Origin: Bacteroidia bacterium
GTDB taxonomy: Bacteria; Bacteroidota; Bacteroidia; B-17B0; Aurantibacillaceae
Length of the DNA stretch: 8,665 nt
Direction: 5' to 3'
Assembly: GCA_026418315.1 (NCBI GenBank)
Contig: JAOABO010000077.1
Span: forward strand, 1 to 8,665
The position numbers were made by a program, and so were the translations under genes. Shown here piece by piece: positions 1 through 7,359 of the stretch; position 1 is the stretch's first letter; each line of letters begins with the position of its first letter. Below the pieces are notes generated by a model, which saw nothing but the letters and a program-made list of their open reading frames with translations, did not search any database and was not told the origin of the DNA.

Positions 1-335
1 GTATTGGAGAAATTCTCTCCTTTAGAAGTAGAGTAGAGAATTTCTTTATCTAACTCTGTCGTTTGAATGAGTTTAAATGATAAGTGAAAATTTTCTTCAT
101 TTAATTGACGTAACTGCTCTAAAGGATGTATCTGAAACACATTATAGGTACTCAAATTACCTGAAATTCTTCCGTTCCAAATATGGTGGGCATTTTGAAT
201 ATGGCTATAAAGAAAAAAAACTTTTTGCGGAAAAGCAGTGGGTTGTTTTTCAATTGCATCAAGAATTTTCAAATTAGATTGATAGTTGTATTCAAATAAT
301 GTAGAATAAAAATGAGAGATGGATTTATCATTCAT
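1..335 (-). CDS. DinB-family protein, N-terminal part (cut by window edge)
   Basis: I read this frame by hand: it opens with ATG at 335-333 and stays open for 111 codons to the left edge, so the C-terminus is missing. Residues 41-56 (FLYSHIQNAHHIWNGR) match the helix-2 signature of the DinB/DUF664 four-helix-bundle superfamily, with His45 the likely first metal ligand. The other two His ligands of the family normally lie near the C-terminus, outside this window. Members are small (about 150-170 aa) cytoplasmic putative metal-dependent enzymes, some of which are thiol transferases; substrate cannot be predicted here. The start lies 5 bp after the tex stop, with a GGAAAGAAG stretch inside the tex end that could serve as ribosome binding site, so it is probably the last visible gene of the tex transcript. 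Family assignment is fairly sure; function is unknown. Confidence 0.8.
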   Translation of the reverse strand, partial: MNDKSISHFYSTLFEYNYQSNLKILDAIEKQPTAFPQKVFFLYSHIQNAHHIWNGRISGNLSTYNVFQIHPLEQLRQLNEENFHLSFKLIQTTELDKEILYSTSKGENFSN

Positions 336-340
336 AAAAT

Positions 341-2593
341 TTACTTCTTTCCAAATTTACTTAACAGAGCGTCTAAAGCGTTTTCATCAGTTATGTGCAG
401 ATGTTCAGCTGATTTAGAAACTGATTTAGTACCTTTTATTGTTTTGGTATTTTCAAATGGATTTGTTTTCATAGATAGTGCTATTCTTTTTCGTATTAAA
501 TCAACCTCTATCACTGTTACTTTCACTTTATCTCCTACTTTAATAACACTGTGCGGATCTGAAACAAATTCATCGGACAAGTGCGAAATATGTACCAATC
601 CATCTTGGTGCACGCCGACATCTACAAAAGCACCAAAGTTGGTAACATTGGTAACTATGCCGGGCAAATTCATTCCTACCTTTAAATCTTCGGGGGTGTG
701 TACTCTTTCATCAAACTGAAATACTTCAAATGTTTTACGCGGGTCTCGGCCTGGTTTTTCTAATTCACTCATAATGTCTTGCAAAGTGGGTAGTCCTACT
801 TGTTCTGTAATGTAATTTTCCAATTTTATTTTTTTACGAAGCTCCGCATTATTCAGTAAATCGTCGATGGTACAATTCAAATCGTTTGCCATTTTTTCTA
901 CTATTGGATAACTTTCGGGGTGCACAGCGCTTTTGTCCAATGGATGCTGGCCATCTCTGATTCTTAAAAAACCACTGGCTTGCTGAAATGCCTTTTCTCC
1001 AAAACGAGGAACTTTGAGTAAATCCTGACGTTTTTTAAATGGTCCGTTTTCTTTTCTATATTCTACAATATTTTGAGCCAATGTAGGGCCAATACCTGAC
1101 ACATAAGAGAGTAACTGCTTGGAAGCAGTATTGAGTTCTACACCTACCGCATTTACACAACTCATTACCACTTCGTCTAATTTATCTTTCAGTAAACTTT
1201 GATCTACATCGTGCTGATATTGCCCTACTCCAATGGATTTAGGGTCTATTTTTACCAATTCTGCTAAGGGGTCTTGTAATCTTCTGCCAATGGAAACCGC
1301 ACCACGCACTGTTACGTCTTTGTCCGGGAATTCTTCTCTGGCTACTTCTGATGCAGAATATACAGAAGCGCCTGCTTCATTAACTACAATAACAGGAATG
1401 GTTTTAGGTAATACTTCTATTTGTCTGATAAATTGCTCAGTTTCGCGCGATGCTGTTCCGTTTCCAATAGCAATGGCTTCTATGCGATGCCTGGCTGCCA
1501 GTGCCAAAATAATTTGCTCAGATTCTGTAGTCAGTCGTTTGGGTTCGTGCGGATAAATAACATTGTCTTCGAGTAAATTGCCGTATTCATCTAATACCAC
1601 CACCTTGCATCCTGTGCGAAAACCAGGGTCTATGGCTAATATACGTTTATTACCCAATGGTGATTGCATCAATAATTCCCGCAAGTTGCTGGCAAACACT
1701 TTAATGGCTTCTAAATCGGCTTTTTCTTTGGTAAGCAGGCGGTATTCTGTTTCTAATGAAGGATGAAGCAACCGTTTGTATGCATCCTGAATAGATAATT
1801 GTAATTGTTCAGTGGTTGGATGATTTTTCTTTTTAATGATAATGTTTTCTATGATAGAAAGGGCGTGTGCTTCATCTATGCTGATGTCTAAATACAATAT
1901 ATCTTCTTTTTCACCGCGTCGCATAGCCAACATTCGGTGAGATGGGCATTTCATTAAAGGTTCAGACCAATTAAAATAATCTTTGTATTTGATACCTGAC
2001 TCTTCTTTACCTTTCATTACACGAGAAGTTATAGTAGCTTCTTCATAAAAGGTAGTTCTTAGTTTTTCACGCACTTCTGTGTTTTCATTAATGATTTCAG
2101 CAATAATATCTCTGGCACCTTGTAAAGCATCTTCTATTGTGTTGACTGATTTTTCAGGATCTATGTATTTGGCTGCTTCAGTGATTACATCTATGTCTTC
2201 TTGATGAAGAATTTGTAATGCCAAAGGTTCCAGGCCTTTTTCCCTTGCAATACTGGCGCGGGTTTTCTTTTTAGGTTTGTAGGGTAAATACAAATCCTCA
2301 AGTTGTTGTAATGTTTCTGCGGCAAGAATTTTAGTTTTAAGTTCGTCGGTAAGTTTTCCTTGTTCTTCTATGCTTTTAAGAACAGTATTGCGGCGATTTT
2401 CAAGAGCCACTAATTTTTCAAATCCATCTTTGATTTCAGAGATTTGAACTTCATCTAATCCGCCTGTTTTTTCTTTTCTATAACGGGCTATGAAAGGAAT
2501 GGTACAGCCCTCTTCAAAGAGTTGAAGTACTGCATTGATTTGAGAGGGAGCAATGTTAAGCTGGTGAGATAGCTGTTTAGTAAAAAAGTTCAT
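341..2593 (-). CDS. tex: Tex-family S1 RNA-binding transcription accessory protein
   Basis: This is a complete 750-aa protein of typical Tex length with all family domains in order. The N-terminal helical Tex_N region (about 1-190) includes the family-typical stretches IPFIARYRKEKTGGLDE (32-48) and LEDLYLPYKPKKKTRA (98-113). A YqgF/RuvC-like domain follows (about 316-445, starting at RILAIDPGFRTGCK). Then come helix-hairpin-helix segments (about 490-560, with SGIGPTLAQNIVEYR at 499-513) and an S1 RNA-binding domain (about 638-708, with GAFVDVGVHQDGLVHIS). The Lys-rich tail is short. Tex proteins bind nucleic acid in the cytoplasm and affect transcription and stress or virulence gene expression; the precise biochemical role is unsettled. 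The gene begins 10 bp after the sulfotransferase stop and is followed 5 bp later by the DinB-family gene, so it probably shares their transcript. The start has no strong Shine-Dalgarno sequence, but the N-terminus matches the family. It looks richer in G+C than the sulfotransferase gene upstream. Confidence 0.97.
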   Translation of the reverse strand: MNFFTKQLSHQLNIAPSQINAVLQLFEEGCTIPFIARYRKEKTGGLDEVQISEIKDGFEKLVALENRRNTVLKSIEEQGKLTDELKTKILAAETLQQLEDLYLPYKPKKKTRASIAREKGLEPLALQILHQEDIDVITEAAKYIDPEKSVNTIEDALQGARDIIAEIINENTEVREKLRTTFYEEATITSRVMKGKEESGIKYKDYFNWSEPLMKCPSHRMLAMRRGEKEDILYLDISIDEAHALSIIENIIIKKKNHPTTEQLQLSIQDAYKRLLHPSLETEYRLLTKEKADLEAIKVFASNLRELLMQSPLGNKRILAIDPGFRTGCKVVVLDEYGNLLEDNVIYPHEPKRLTTESEQIILALAARHRIEAIAIGNGTASRETEQFIRQIEVLPKTIPVIVVNEAGASVYSASEVAREEFPDKDVTVRGAVSIGRRLQDPLAELVKIDPKSIGVGQYQHDVDQSLLKDKLDEVVMSCVNAVGVELNTASKQLLSYVSGIGPTLAQNIVEYRKENGPFKKRQDLLKVPRFGEKAFQQASGFLRIRDGQHPLDKSAVHPESYPIVEKMANDLNCTIDDLLNNAELRKKIKLENYITEQVGLPTLQDIMSELEKPGRDPRKTFEVFQFDERVHTPEDLKVGMNLPGIVTNVTNFGAFVDVGVHQDGLVHISHLSDEFVSDPHSVIKVGDKVKVTVIEVDLIRKRIALSMKTNPFENTKTIKGTKSVSKSAEHLHITDENALDALLSKFGKK

Positions 2594-2603
2594 AGATTAT
2601 TTT

Positions 2604-3824
2604 TTAAAGATATCCTTGTTTTAAGAACTTGTCATAAGCAGTTTCAGAATTCCTTCTATATGGATACTTCTTTGTTTTGATAATTTTTTTTAGACAAAAC
2701 GGGAACAAATTAAAATACAAATACGAAAAAATGACACTTATTTTTATTTTTAGTATAATCTTTAGACAACCTGCAAATGTTGGTTGAAAATCGCTATGCT
2801 TTTGGTATTTTAATCTTTCCGCTATACTTTGAGTTCCAGTCCATGTTATATTAACAAGATGGGTAATTGTTTTATCATTCATATAATTCTTCCATTCATT
2901 TACTTTTTGTGGCGAAATAGGTTGAGTTAAGCTTTTATGAGTAATCATAAAATGCTCTTTTAACTTGGGATGTTTAATACTTTCAAAGAAATACCGGATT
3001 ATTGTAGGATATTCAAAATACTTTTCTGTATAAGGCACAGAAATAAATGCAGAAATATCCTGCATGATCTTTTGACTATCGTTTATCAATCTCTCATAAT
3101 TAACTATCAGATAGTCACATTTGTATTGTTGTAATAATTTTAGGTACTTTTCAAATGCAAATTTCCAAGTATAAATATACAAACAAGGTTTTAATTCAAT
3201 GGCTTTTCTTATAGCCCTATGATATTTTGAGTATACATTATCTCTTGGGTCTCTTACCAACAAAAGCACTTTAGAATTCGGAAACAAACTCAAGTATCTA
3301 TGAAATAAATAATACCGCAATTGTTTATCAACTATAGTTGTTATTTTAGATAGGTCTTTTCCTACACCGAAAGAAAGGTAAGATATACGAATCACTCTTT
3401 CATAATTTAAATGCTCTTTAAATTTTATTAATAACTCGTATAGAATTGATTTACCGCAAAAAAGTGGATACAATTTTCCTTCACTCATCAACACAAAATC
3501 ATCGCAATAGTTTTTTACGTCTTGTTCAGTCCATCTCCTTATTTTACCATACTTCTGTTTGAGAATAATGGGAAAAATTTCTTCAGAGGTAAAAATGACT
3601 TGTTCACTCATCATAAGCATGATTCCAAGTAATGTAGAGGCAGAGCGGCCAGTAGTAGCAATGAAAGCAATTTGAAGGTTATCTATTTGCTCCAAGGTAA
3701 CTTTTTCAAGATTCTTGGGCTTATCAACAATTGGATTAAAATTGGGGTAAGCATCTAAAGAAAATTCTCCAAATAAACTGGCTTTTTTCTTAATTGGAAT
3801 ATATTCAACCACGCTAGAATTCAT
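2604..3824 (-). CDS. Sulfotransferase-family protein (PAPS-dependent)
   Basis: From the ATG at 3824 this is 406 aa. Residues 52-66 (LQIAFIATTGRSAST) form a 5'-phosphosulfate-binding loop. Residues 185-204, containing KVLLLVRDPRDNVYSKYHRA, are the 3'-phosphate-binding motif. The stretch around 300-315 (TQPISPQKVNEWKNYM) resembles the conserved C-terminal Ser...Trp segment that closes over the cofactor. The protein should therefore transfer sulfate from PAPS to a hydroxyl or amine; the acceptor (glycan, lipid or small molecule) cannot be read from the sequence. After the catalytic core a hydrophobic and Lys-rich stretch (about 352-385) could contact the membrane. An alternative ATG at 3842 would add six residues, but an AGAGG sits only one base before it; I prefer 3824, which overlaps the regulator gene by 11 bp rather than 29. 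The overlap suggests translational coupling. The gene is visibly AT-rich compared with tex, hinting at a different history. Family is well supported; substrate is unknown. Confidence 0.85.
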   Translation of the reverse strand: MNSSVVEYIPIKKKASLFGEFSLDAYPNFNPIVDKPKNLEKVTLEQIDNLQIAFIATTGRSASTLLGIMLMMSEQVIFTSEEIFPIILKQKYGKIRRWTEQDVKNYCDDFVLMSEGKLYPLFCGKSILYELLIKFKEHLNYERVIRISYLSFGVGKDLSKITTIVDKQLRYYLFHRYLSLFPNSKVLLLVRDPRDNVYSKYHRAIRKAIELKPCLYIYTWKFAFEKYLKLLQQYKCDYLIVNYERLINDSQKIMQDISAFISVPYTEKYFEYPTIIRYFFESIKHPKLKEHFMITHKSLTQPISPQKVNEWKNYMNDKTITHLVNITWTGTQSIAERLKYQKHSDFQPTFAGCLKIILKIKISVIFSYLYFNLFPFCLKKIIKTKKYPYRRNSETAYDKFLKQGYL

Positions 3825-4989
3825 AACAATACAATTCAACATCCTCTATACTCACTAAATCTTTTTGAACCAACACATAAATTCTCTCTATCATGTTTCT
3901 CAACTGCCTTACATTACCACTGTAATGTATATTCTGAAAATACTCTATGGTCTTTTTATCAAATATTTTTTTTGAAACATTTTGATTTTTACTTATTTGT
4001 TCGGAAAAATAATCTATTAACAAAGGAATATCTTCTTTTCGCTCGTTGAGTGAAGGGACGTGAATATGAATAACATTTAAGCGATAATATAAATCTTCCC
4101 TGAAATTTTGCTTAGTAATTTCTTCCTTTAAATTTTTATTAGTTGCTGCAATTAATCGGACATTGACCTCTATATCTTTCTCGCCTCCCACTCTTTGTAT
4201 TTTATTATCTTGAATGGCGCGTAAAACTTTGGCCTGTGCAGATAAACTCATATCTCCTATTTCATCAAGAAATAATGTTCCATTATGAGCAAGTTCAAAC
4301 TTTCCTTTTTTTTGGTTAACCGCACCGGTAAAAGAACCTTTTTCATGACCAAATAATTCGCTCTCTATAAGCTCTGACGGAATAGCTGCACAGTTTACTT
4401 CAACAAATGGTGCATTTGATCTATGAGATAAAGCGTGTATTCTTTTTGCTACCAATTCTTTGCCTGAGCCATTAGGGCCTGTAATTAAAACCTTAGCATC
4501 ACTCATCGCCACCTTTTCAATCATTTTCAGAACTTTTTGAATAGCTTCACTTTGCCCTATTATTTCAGGCATTTCAAGGGTATGGGCTTTTGTTTTACTT
4601 TTAGTTTTGTTTTTTTCTTGTAAAGATTGATTTCGGTTAGACGCATTGCGGCAAGTAGATATTAATTTTTCCAAAGAAAAGGGTTTTTGTAAATAATCAA
4701 AAGCACCTGCTTTCATAAAATTAACCGCCGTATCAATATCTCCGTGGGCACTCATTACTATAAAAGCAGTTGGATACTGAAATTCTTGTATTTTTTGAAA
4801 CAATTCTTCACCATTTAATTTTGGCATTTTAATATCGCACAATAAAATATCATATTTTTCTTTCTGAATTTTTTCCAAGGCCTCTGCACCATTGGCACAT
4901 TCGTCCACCATAAAATTTTCTGCCTGAAGAATTTCTTTTACTACTGAACGAATGGCTTTTTCATCATCTATAACCAAAACTTTATTCAT
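3814..4989 (-). CDS. NtrC-type sigma-54 response regulator lacking a C-terminal HTH
   Basis: The 391-aa protein starts with a receiver domain (1-~118): acidic pair D8/D9, phosphoacceptor D52 in LLCDIKMPKLNG, switch S80 and K102 in QKPFS. A Lys-rich linker (~121-140) leads to a sigma-54 AAA+ domain (~143-375). There, Walker A is GPNGSGKE (171-178), the sigma-54 contact loop is GSFTGA (218-223), Walker B is TLFLDE (238-243), the arginine-finger region is FREDLYYRLN (296-305) and sensor II is SGNVRQLRN (357-365). NtrC proteins hydrolyse ATP to remodel RNA polymerase-sigma-54 after phosphorylation by a histidine kinase. The usual Fis-type HTH (roughly 60-80 further residues) is absent: the protein ends with VELYCYEF about 25 residues after sensor II, so DNA binding would need another mechanism. 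No kinase lies in the window. It is the first gene of a run with the sulfotransferase, tex and the DinB-family gene, preceded by a -7-like element. Confidence 0.93.
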   Translation of the reverse strand: MNKVLVIDDEKAIRSVVKEILQAENFMVDECANGAEALEKIQKEKYDILLCDIKMPKLNGEELFQKIQEFQYPTAFIVMSAHGDIDTAVNFMKAGAFDYLQKPFSLEKLISTCRNASNRNQSLQEKNKTKSKTKAHTLEMPEIIGQSEAIQKVLKMIEKVAMSDAKVLITGPNGSGKELVAKRIHALSHRSNAPFVEVNCAAIPSELIESELFGHEKGSFTGAVNQKKGKFELAHNGTLFLDEIGDMSLSAQAKVLRAIQDNKIQRVGGEKDIEVNVRLIAATNKNLKEEITKQNFREDLYYRLNVIHIHVPSLNERKEDIPLLIDYFSEQISKNQNVSKKIFDKKTIEYFQNIHYSGNVRQLRNMIERIYVLVQKDLVSIEDVELYCYEF

Positions 4990-5116
4990 ACCAAAAACAC
5001 TTGCAAATTTAGAACAAATTATTCAAATAGAAGGTTACTTTTATTGAAAATTAGTAAAACAAAAAATATATTACAGATTATGAGAAATTAATAAAAATCC
5101 CTTTAATATCAATTAG
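4990..5116. other. 127-bp AT-rich intergenic gap between dtd and the regulator gene
   Basis: This is the only gap of any size within the minus-strand block. It holds the -7-like element at 5004-5011 and part of a 12-bp palindrome at its dtd end. I found no GC-rich stem followed by a T run on either strand that would serve as an intrinsic terminator for dtd. No small ORF or structured RNA stands out. Confidence 0.6.
5004..5011 (-). promoter_or_regulatory. Candidate Bacteroidota -7 promoter element before the regulator gene
   Basis: Read on the minus strand this is TAAATTTG, an exact match to the TAnnTTTG -7 consensus of Bacteroidota primary sigma promoters. It lies 14 bp upstream of the regulator ATG, which would leave a very short 5' leader. 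I see no clean TTTG at the -33 position 19-20 bp further upstream, so the call rests on one element. It is placed correctly to drive the regulator-sulfotransferase-tex-DinB run separately from dtd. Confidence 0.45.
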
Positions 5117-5122
5117 CTAATT
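5111..5122. repeat. 12-bp perfect palindrome over the dtd stop codon
   Basis: AATTAGCTAATT is its own reverse complement and covers the dtd stop codon at 5117-5119; TTAGC recurs directly after it. It could be a weak hairpin at the transcript end or a protein site, but it is all but two bases A/T and may be chance. There is no adjacent T run to make it a convincing terminator. Confidence 0.3.
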
Positions 5123-5566
5123 AGCATGACTTTCCAACCATATAGTAACAGGTCCGTCATTAATTAAATGCACCTTCATATCCGCTGCAAAAATTCCTCT
5201 TTCAACTTTTTTATTTACCAACTCTTCACACTTTTGTATGAATAAATTATACAGATTTTCTGCAATATCAGGCGGGGCACTTTTTGTAAACGATGGTCTG
5301 TTCCCTTTTTGAGCATTGCCGTATAAGGTAAACTGGCTTACTATCAATACATCACCATTTATATCTTTTATACTTTTGTTCATTTTACCATTTTCATCAT
5401 TAAATATTCTTAAATTGACAATTTTATTAGCCATCCATTCCACATCTTTTTCTGTATCGTTCATTCCTATTCCTACAAACACAAGCAAACCTTGATTAAT
5501 TTCTCCTACTGTTTTATTATTAACTATTACTTTACTTTCCAATACTCGTTGAATAAGGCATCGCAT
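5117..5566 (-). CDS. dtd: D-aminoacyl-tRNA deacylase
   Basis: At 149 aa this is full length for DTD and shows both family signatures. SQFTLY (77-82) carries the conserved Thr80, and NDGPVT (136-141) holds the cis Gly-Pro motif that rejects L-aminoacyl groups. Other typical stretches are the N-terminal MRCLIQRV, KGNRPSF (87-93) and FAADMKV (126-132). The enzyme is a cytoplasmic homodimer that hydrolyses D-aminoacyl-tRNAs, and in studied members also Gly-tRNA(Ala), keeping D-residues and mischarged glycine out of proteins. Its ATG lies 3 bp after the stop codon of the M61 peptidase gene, so the two are very probably cotranscribed and translationally linked. A 127-bp gap with its own promoter-like element follows. 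Identification is secure. Confidence 0.97.
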   Translation of the reverse strand: MRCLIQRVLESKVIVNNKTVGEINQGLLVFVGIGMNDTEKDVEWMANKIVNLRIFNDENGKMNKSIKDINGDVLIVSQFTLYGNAQKGNRPSFTKSAPPDIAENLYNLFIQKCEELVNKKVERGIFAADMKVHLINDGPVTIWLESHAN

Positions 5567-5569
5567 GAT

Positions 5570-7306
5570 TTACATTTTCTTTAAGTGTATAAAAAAGTCC
5601 ATCTCTTTTTTAGATGGATTTTCTTTGTGCTTTAAGTAGAGTTTTTGATAGAAGGTTTTGTTTCTTTCTGAAGAAAGTTGAATACTTTGTATTTTATGAA
5701 ATCTATTCACTGTCAGCTCTATTTTCTGTAAATGACAATTATTTTTATCCGAAAAAATATCTTTTGCAGTTATCTGATTAACTGCTATAATTTCATCGTC
5801 TAAAGATAATTTTGAATAGGCAGGGCTTTCAGGCAAAATTTGAGAAACAATATATTTTCCATTATTTTCGGATACTTTCAGGCCAAAATATCTCTCCCAC
5901 CAATGTTCACTTTCCTGATAATCAATATACATTCCAAAATAGCTGATGAGTTTTTCAAATAATGGAAGCAAATTGTTTGGAAAGAATAATGTTGAATCAA
6001 AAAACGCCATATCTGTTTTATCTTTGGTAAATTCTAAAAAACTTTGAATAAAAGTTTCAAGTGTGTAAGGTAAATGGTAATTTATTTGATTGTCATATAA
6101 TTTAAGACAAACATCTCTGAGTGATTTTCTTTTATTGGTTTTCCATATCAGATACATATCCATCATCATTGCTATGATGCATCCTTCATCATAAATAGAA
6201 ACTTTTTTATGCGGCGCATACTGGGCATAGCCATCTACCCAATTATCAATACTTGAATTTAAAATGGACTGAGAATACTTTCCACCGTTCAAAAAATGTC
6301 TGCTCAAACGTTCATTGATGCATTTAAAGAATTTTTCATCATCAAAAACATGGCTTTGCCATAATAATTTATCTCCATAATAAGTAGTAAATCCCTCATA
6401 TATAAAGCCAAGTTCAGAATAATTCTCGGTATAGTAATTATACGGAAACATTTGTTTGGGACGAATGGTTTTAATATTCCATGCATGAAATAATTCATGC
6501 GAGGATACTCCAAGCAGTTCGTCATACAATTTATTCATTATTTGATGATATGGACCTAAAACAATGACTGTATTTTTCAGATGTTCAACTCCGTGATAGT
6601 ATGAGTAAGGTAGCAAGTGAATAATAAAATGATACTCTTTAAATGGTGCAGTTCCCCAAAATTGTAATATTTGTTTGGTAAATTGAGTAAAATCTTTTTT
6701 TACTTTTTGTTCATCAAGATATTTGTCGTGCAAATTAATGGTATGCACAAAAAATTTATATTCATCAATTTTGTAGGAAAAACTTTTGACATATTTAGTA
6801 GCAACAATAGGGCTATCCAACAGTTCATCATAATTATCAGAAATAATTTTGTTACCCTTACAATTTAATGAAGTAATGATGTGGTAATCTTTTGGAACAT
6901 CTACAATAATCGTGTATTTTATTTTTTGTTTTTCATTCGTGTTTACAACATTCATCAGTAAGTGAACCGGATTGAAGTACAATATACTTTCATTTGAAAA
7001 ACAAGCCCCTGCATTGTATTCATTAGCATAATAATTATATTCAATAGTGATGTTTTTATCTTGATTATCATTAAAAATTTCCCAGGTATAACTATTGGTT
7101 TTTAATACAAGTAACTTTTTGTTTCTACTATCATAAGCATAAAAATTCTGAATGTTTTTTGAAAAATTCCCCATTTCATATCTACCTGGCCTCCATCTTG
7201 GCAAGAGTAAAGATATTTTTTTTTGATTAACATTTTGTATCTGAAGTTTTACATGAATATAATGTGAAACAGGATTTTTTTGACTGATTGTAAATATTAG
7301 TTCCAT
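5570..7306 (-). CDS. M61-family metallopeptidase with PDZ domain
   Basis: From the ATG at 7306 the protein is 578 aa, the usual M61 size. The N-terminal beta-rich M61 domain spans about 1-175. The gluzincin catalytic part has HELFHAWN (270-277; zinc ligands His270 and His274, catalytic Glu271) and Glu304 in YEGFTTYYGD as the third ligand. Flanking family-like motifs are HGVEHLKN (238-245) and YDEGCIIAMMMD (372-383). A PDZ domain lies at about 474-546. M61 enzymes are zinc aminopeptidases; the characterised type enzyme prefers N-terminal glycine. No signal peptide or membrane helix is visible, so it is probably cytoplasmic. A GTG at 7333 in frame would add nine residues. I prefer the ATG because the -7 element would place the transcript start close to that GTG, and because MELIFTISQKNPVSHY matches how family members begin. 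The stop is 3 bp before dtd. Peptide substrates are unknown. Confidence 0.92.
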   Translation of the reverse strand: MELIFTISQKNPVSHYIHVKLQIQNVNQKKISLLLPRWRPGRYEMGNFSKNIQNFYAYDSRNKKLLVLKTNSYTWEIFNDNQDKNITIEYNYYANEYNAGACFSNESILYFNPVHLLMNVVNTNEKQKIKYTIIVDVPKDYHIITSLNCKGNKIISDNYDELLDSPIVATKYVKSFSYKIDEYKFFVHTINLHDKYLDEQKVKKDFTQFTKQILQFWGTAPFKEYHFIIHLLPYSYYHGVEHLKNTVIVLGPYHQIMNKLYDELLGVSSHELFHAWNIKTIRPKQMFPYNYYTENYSELGFIYEGFTTYYGDKLLWQSHVFDDEKFFKCINERLSRHFLNGGKYSQSILNSSIDNWVDGYAQYAPHKKVSIYDEGCIIAMMMDMYLIWKTNKRKSLRDVCLKLYDNQINYHLPYTLETFIQSFLEFTKDKTDMAFFDSTLFFPNNLLPLFEKLISYFGMYIDYQESEHWWERYFGLKVSENNGKYIVSQILPESPAYSKLSLDDEIIAVNQITAKDIFSDKNNCHLQKIELTVNRFHKIQSIQLSSERNKTFYQKLYLKHKENPSKKEMDFFIHLKKM

Positions 7307-7327
7307 ATTGCTGTTGTTATCTGTATA

Positions 7328-7340
7328 TTGCACCCTGCAA
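7328..7340. repeat. Small inverted repeat in the divergent promoter region
   Basis: TTGCA-CCC-TGCAA has two perfect 5-bp arms around 3 bp. It overlaps the end of the -7 element of the M61-dtd unit and sits just upstream of the TPR gene. Its position would suit an operator affecting both directions, but the arms are short and chance occurrence is quite possible. Confidence 0.25.
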
Positions 7341-7345
7341 ATCTA
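7338..7345 (-). promoter_or_regulatory. Candidate -7 promoter element for the M61-dtd unit
   Basis: On the minus strand this reads TAGATTTG, an exact TAnnTTTG match. Transcription would begin a few bases downstream, around 7332, giving a leader of about 25 nt to the ATG at 7306. No good TTTG is visible 19-20 bp upstream, so the -33 element is weak or absent. The site lies in the narrow divergent region shared with the TPR gene. Confidence 0.45.
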
Positions 7346-7359
7346 TGTAAAATAAAATA

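Noticed and set aside
77..277. 66-codon plus-strand open frame
   Set aside because: It is antisense to the DinB-family reading frame, whose HIQNAHHIW signature is clear, and its translation matches no family.
312..1766. Three plus-strand open frames opposite tex (312-719, 1233-1556, 1563-1766)
   Set aside because: They are shadows of the well-conserved tex frame; the translations are Ser/Thr-rich and low in recognisable motifs.
3740..3815. Possible leftover HTH after the regulator stop in another frame
   Set aside because: The regulator's own frame meets further stops immediately and the open frame is the sulfotransferase N-terminus, with no Fis-type helix-turn-helix pattern.
5040..5122. 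Intrinsic terminator after dtd
   Set aside because: The AATTAGCTAATT palindrome is almost all A/T and is not followed by a proper T run, so it does not qualify.
6304..6868. Short open frames within the M61 gene (6304-6525 minus, 6671-6868 plus)
   Set aside because: They lie wholly inside the M61 catalytic region in other frames, with no start signal or family match.
7324..7331. TATATTGC as a -7 element for the TPR gene
   Set aside because: It deviates from TAnnTTTG at a key position and has no TTTG 19-20 bp upstream.
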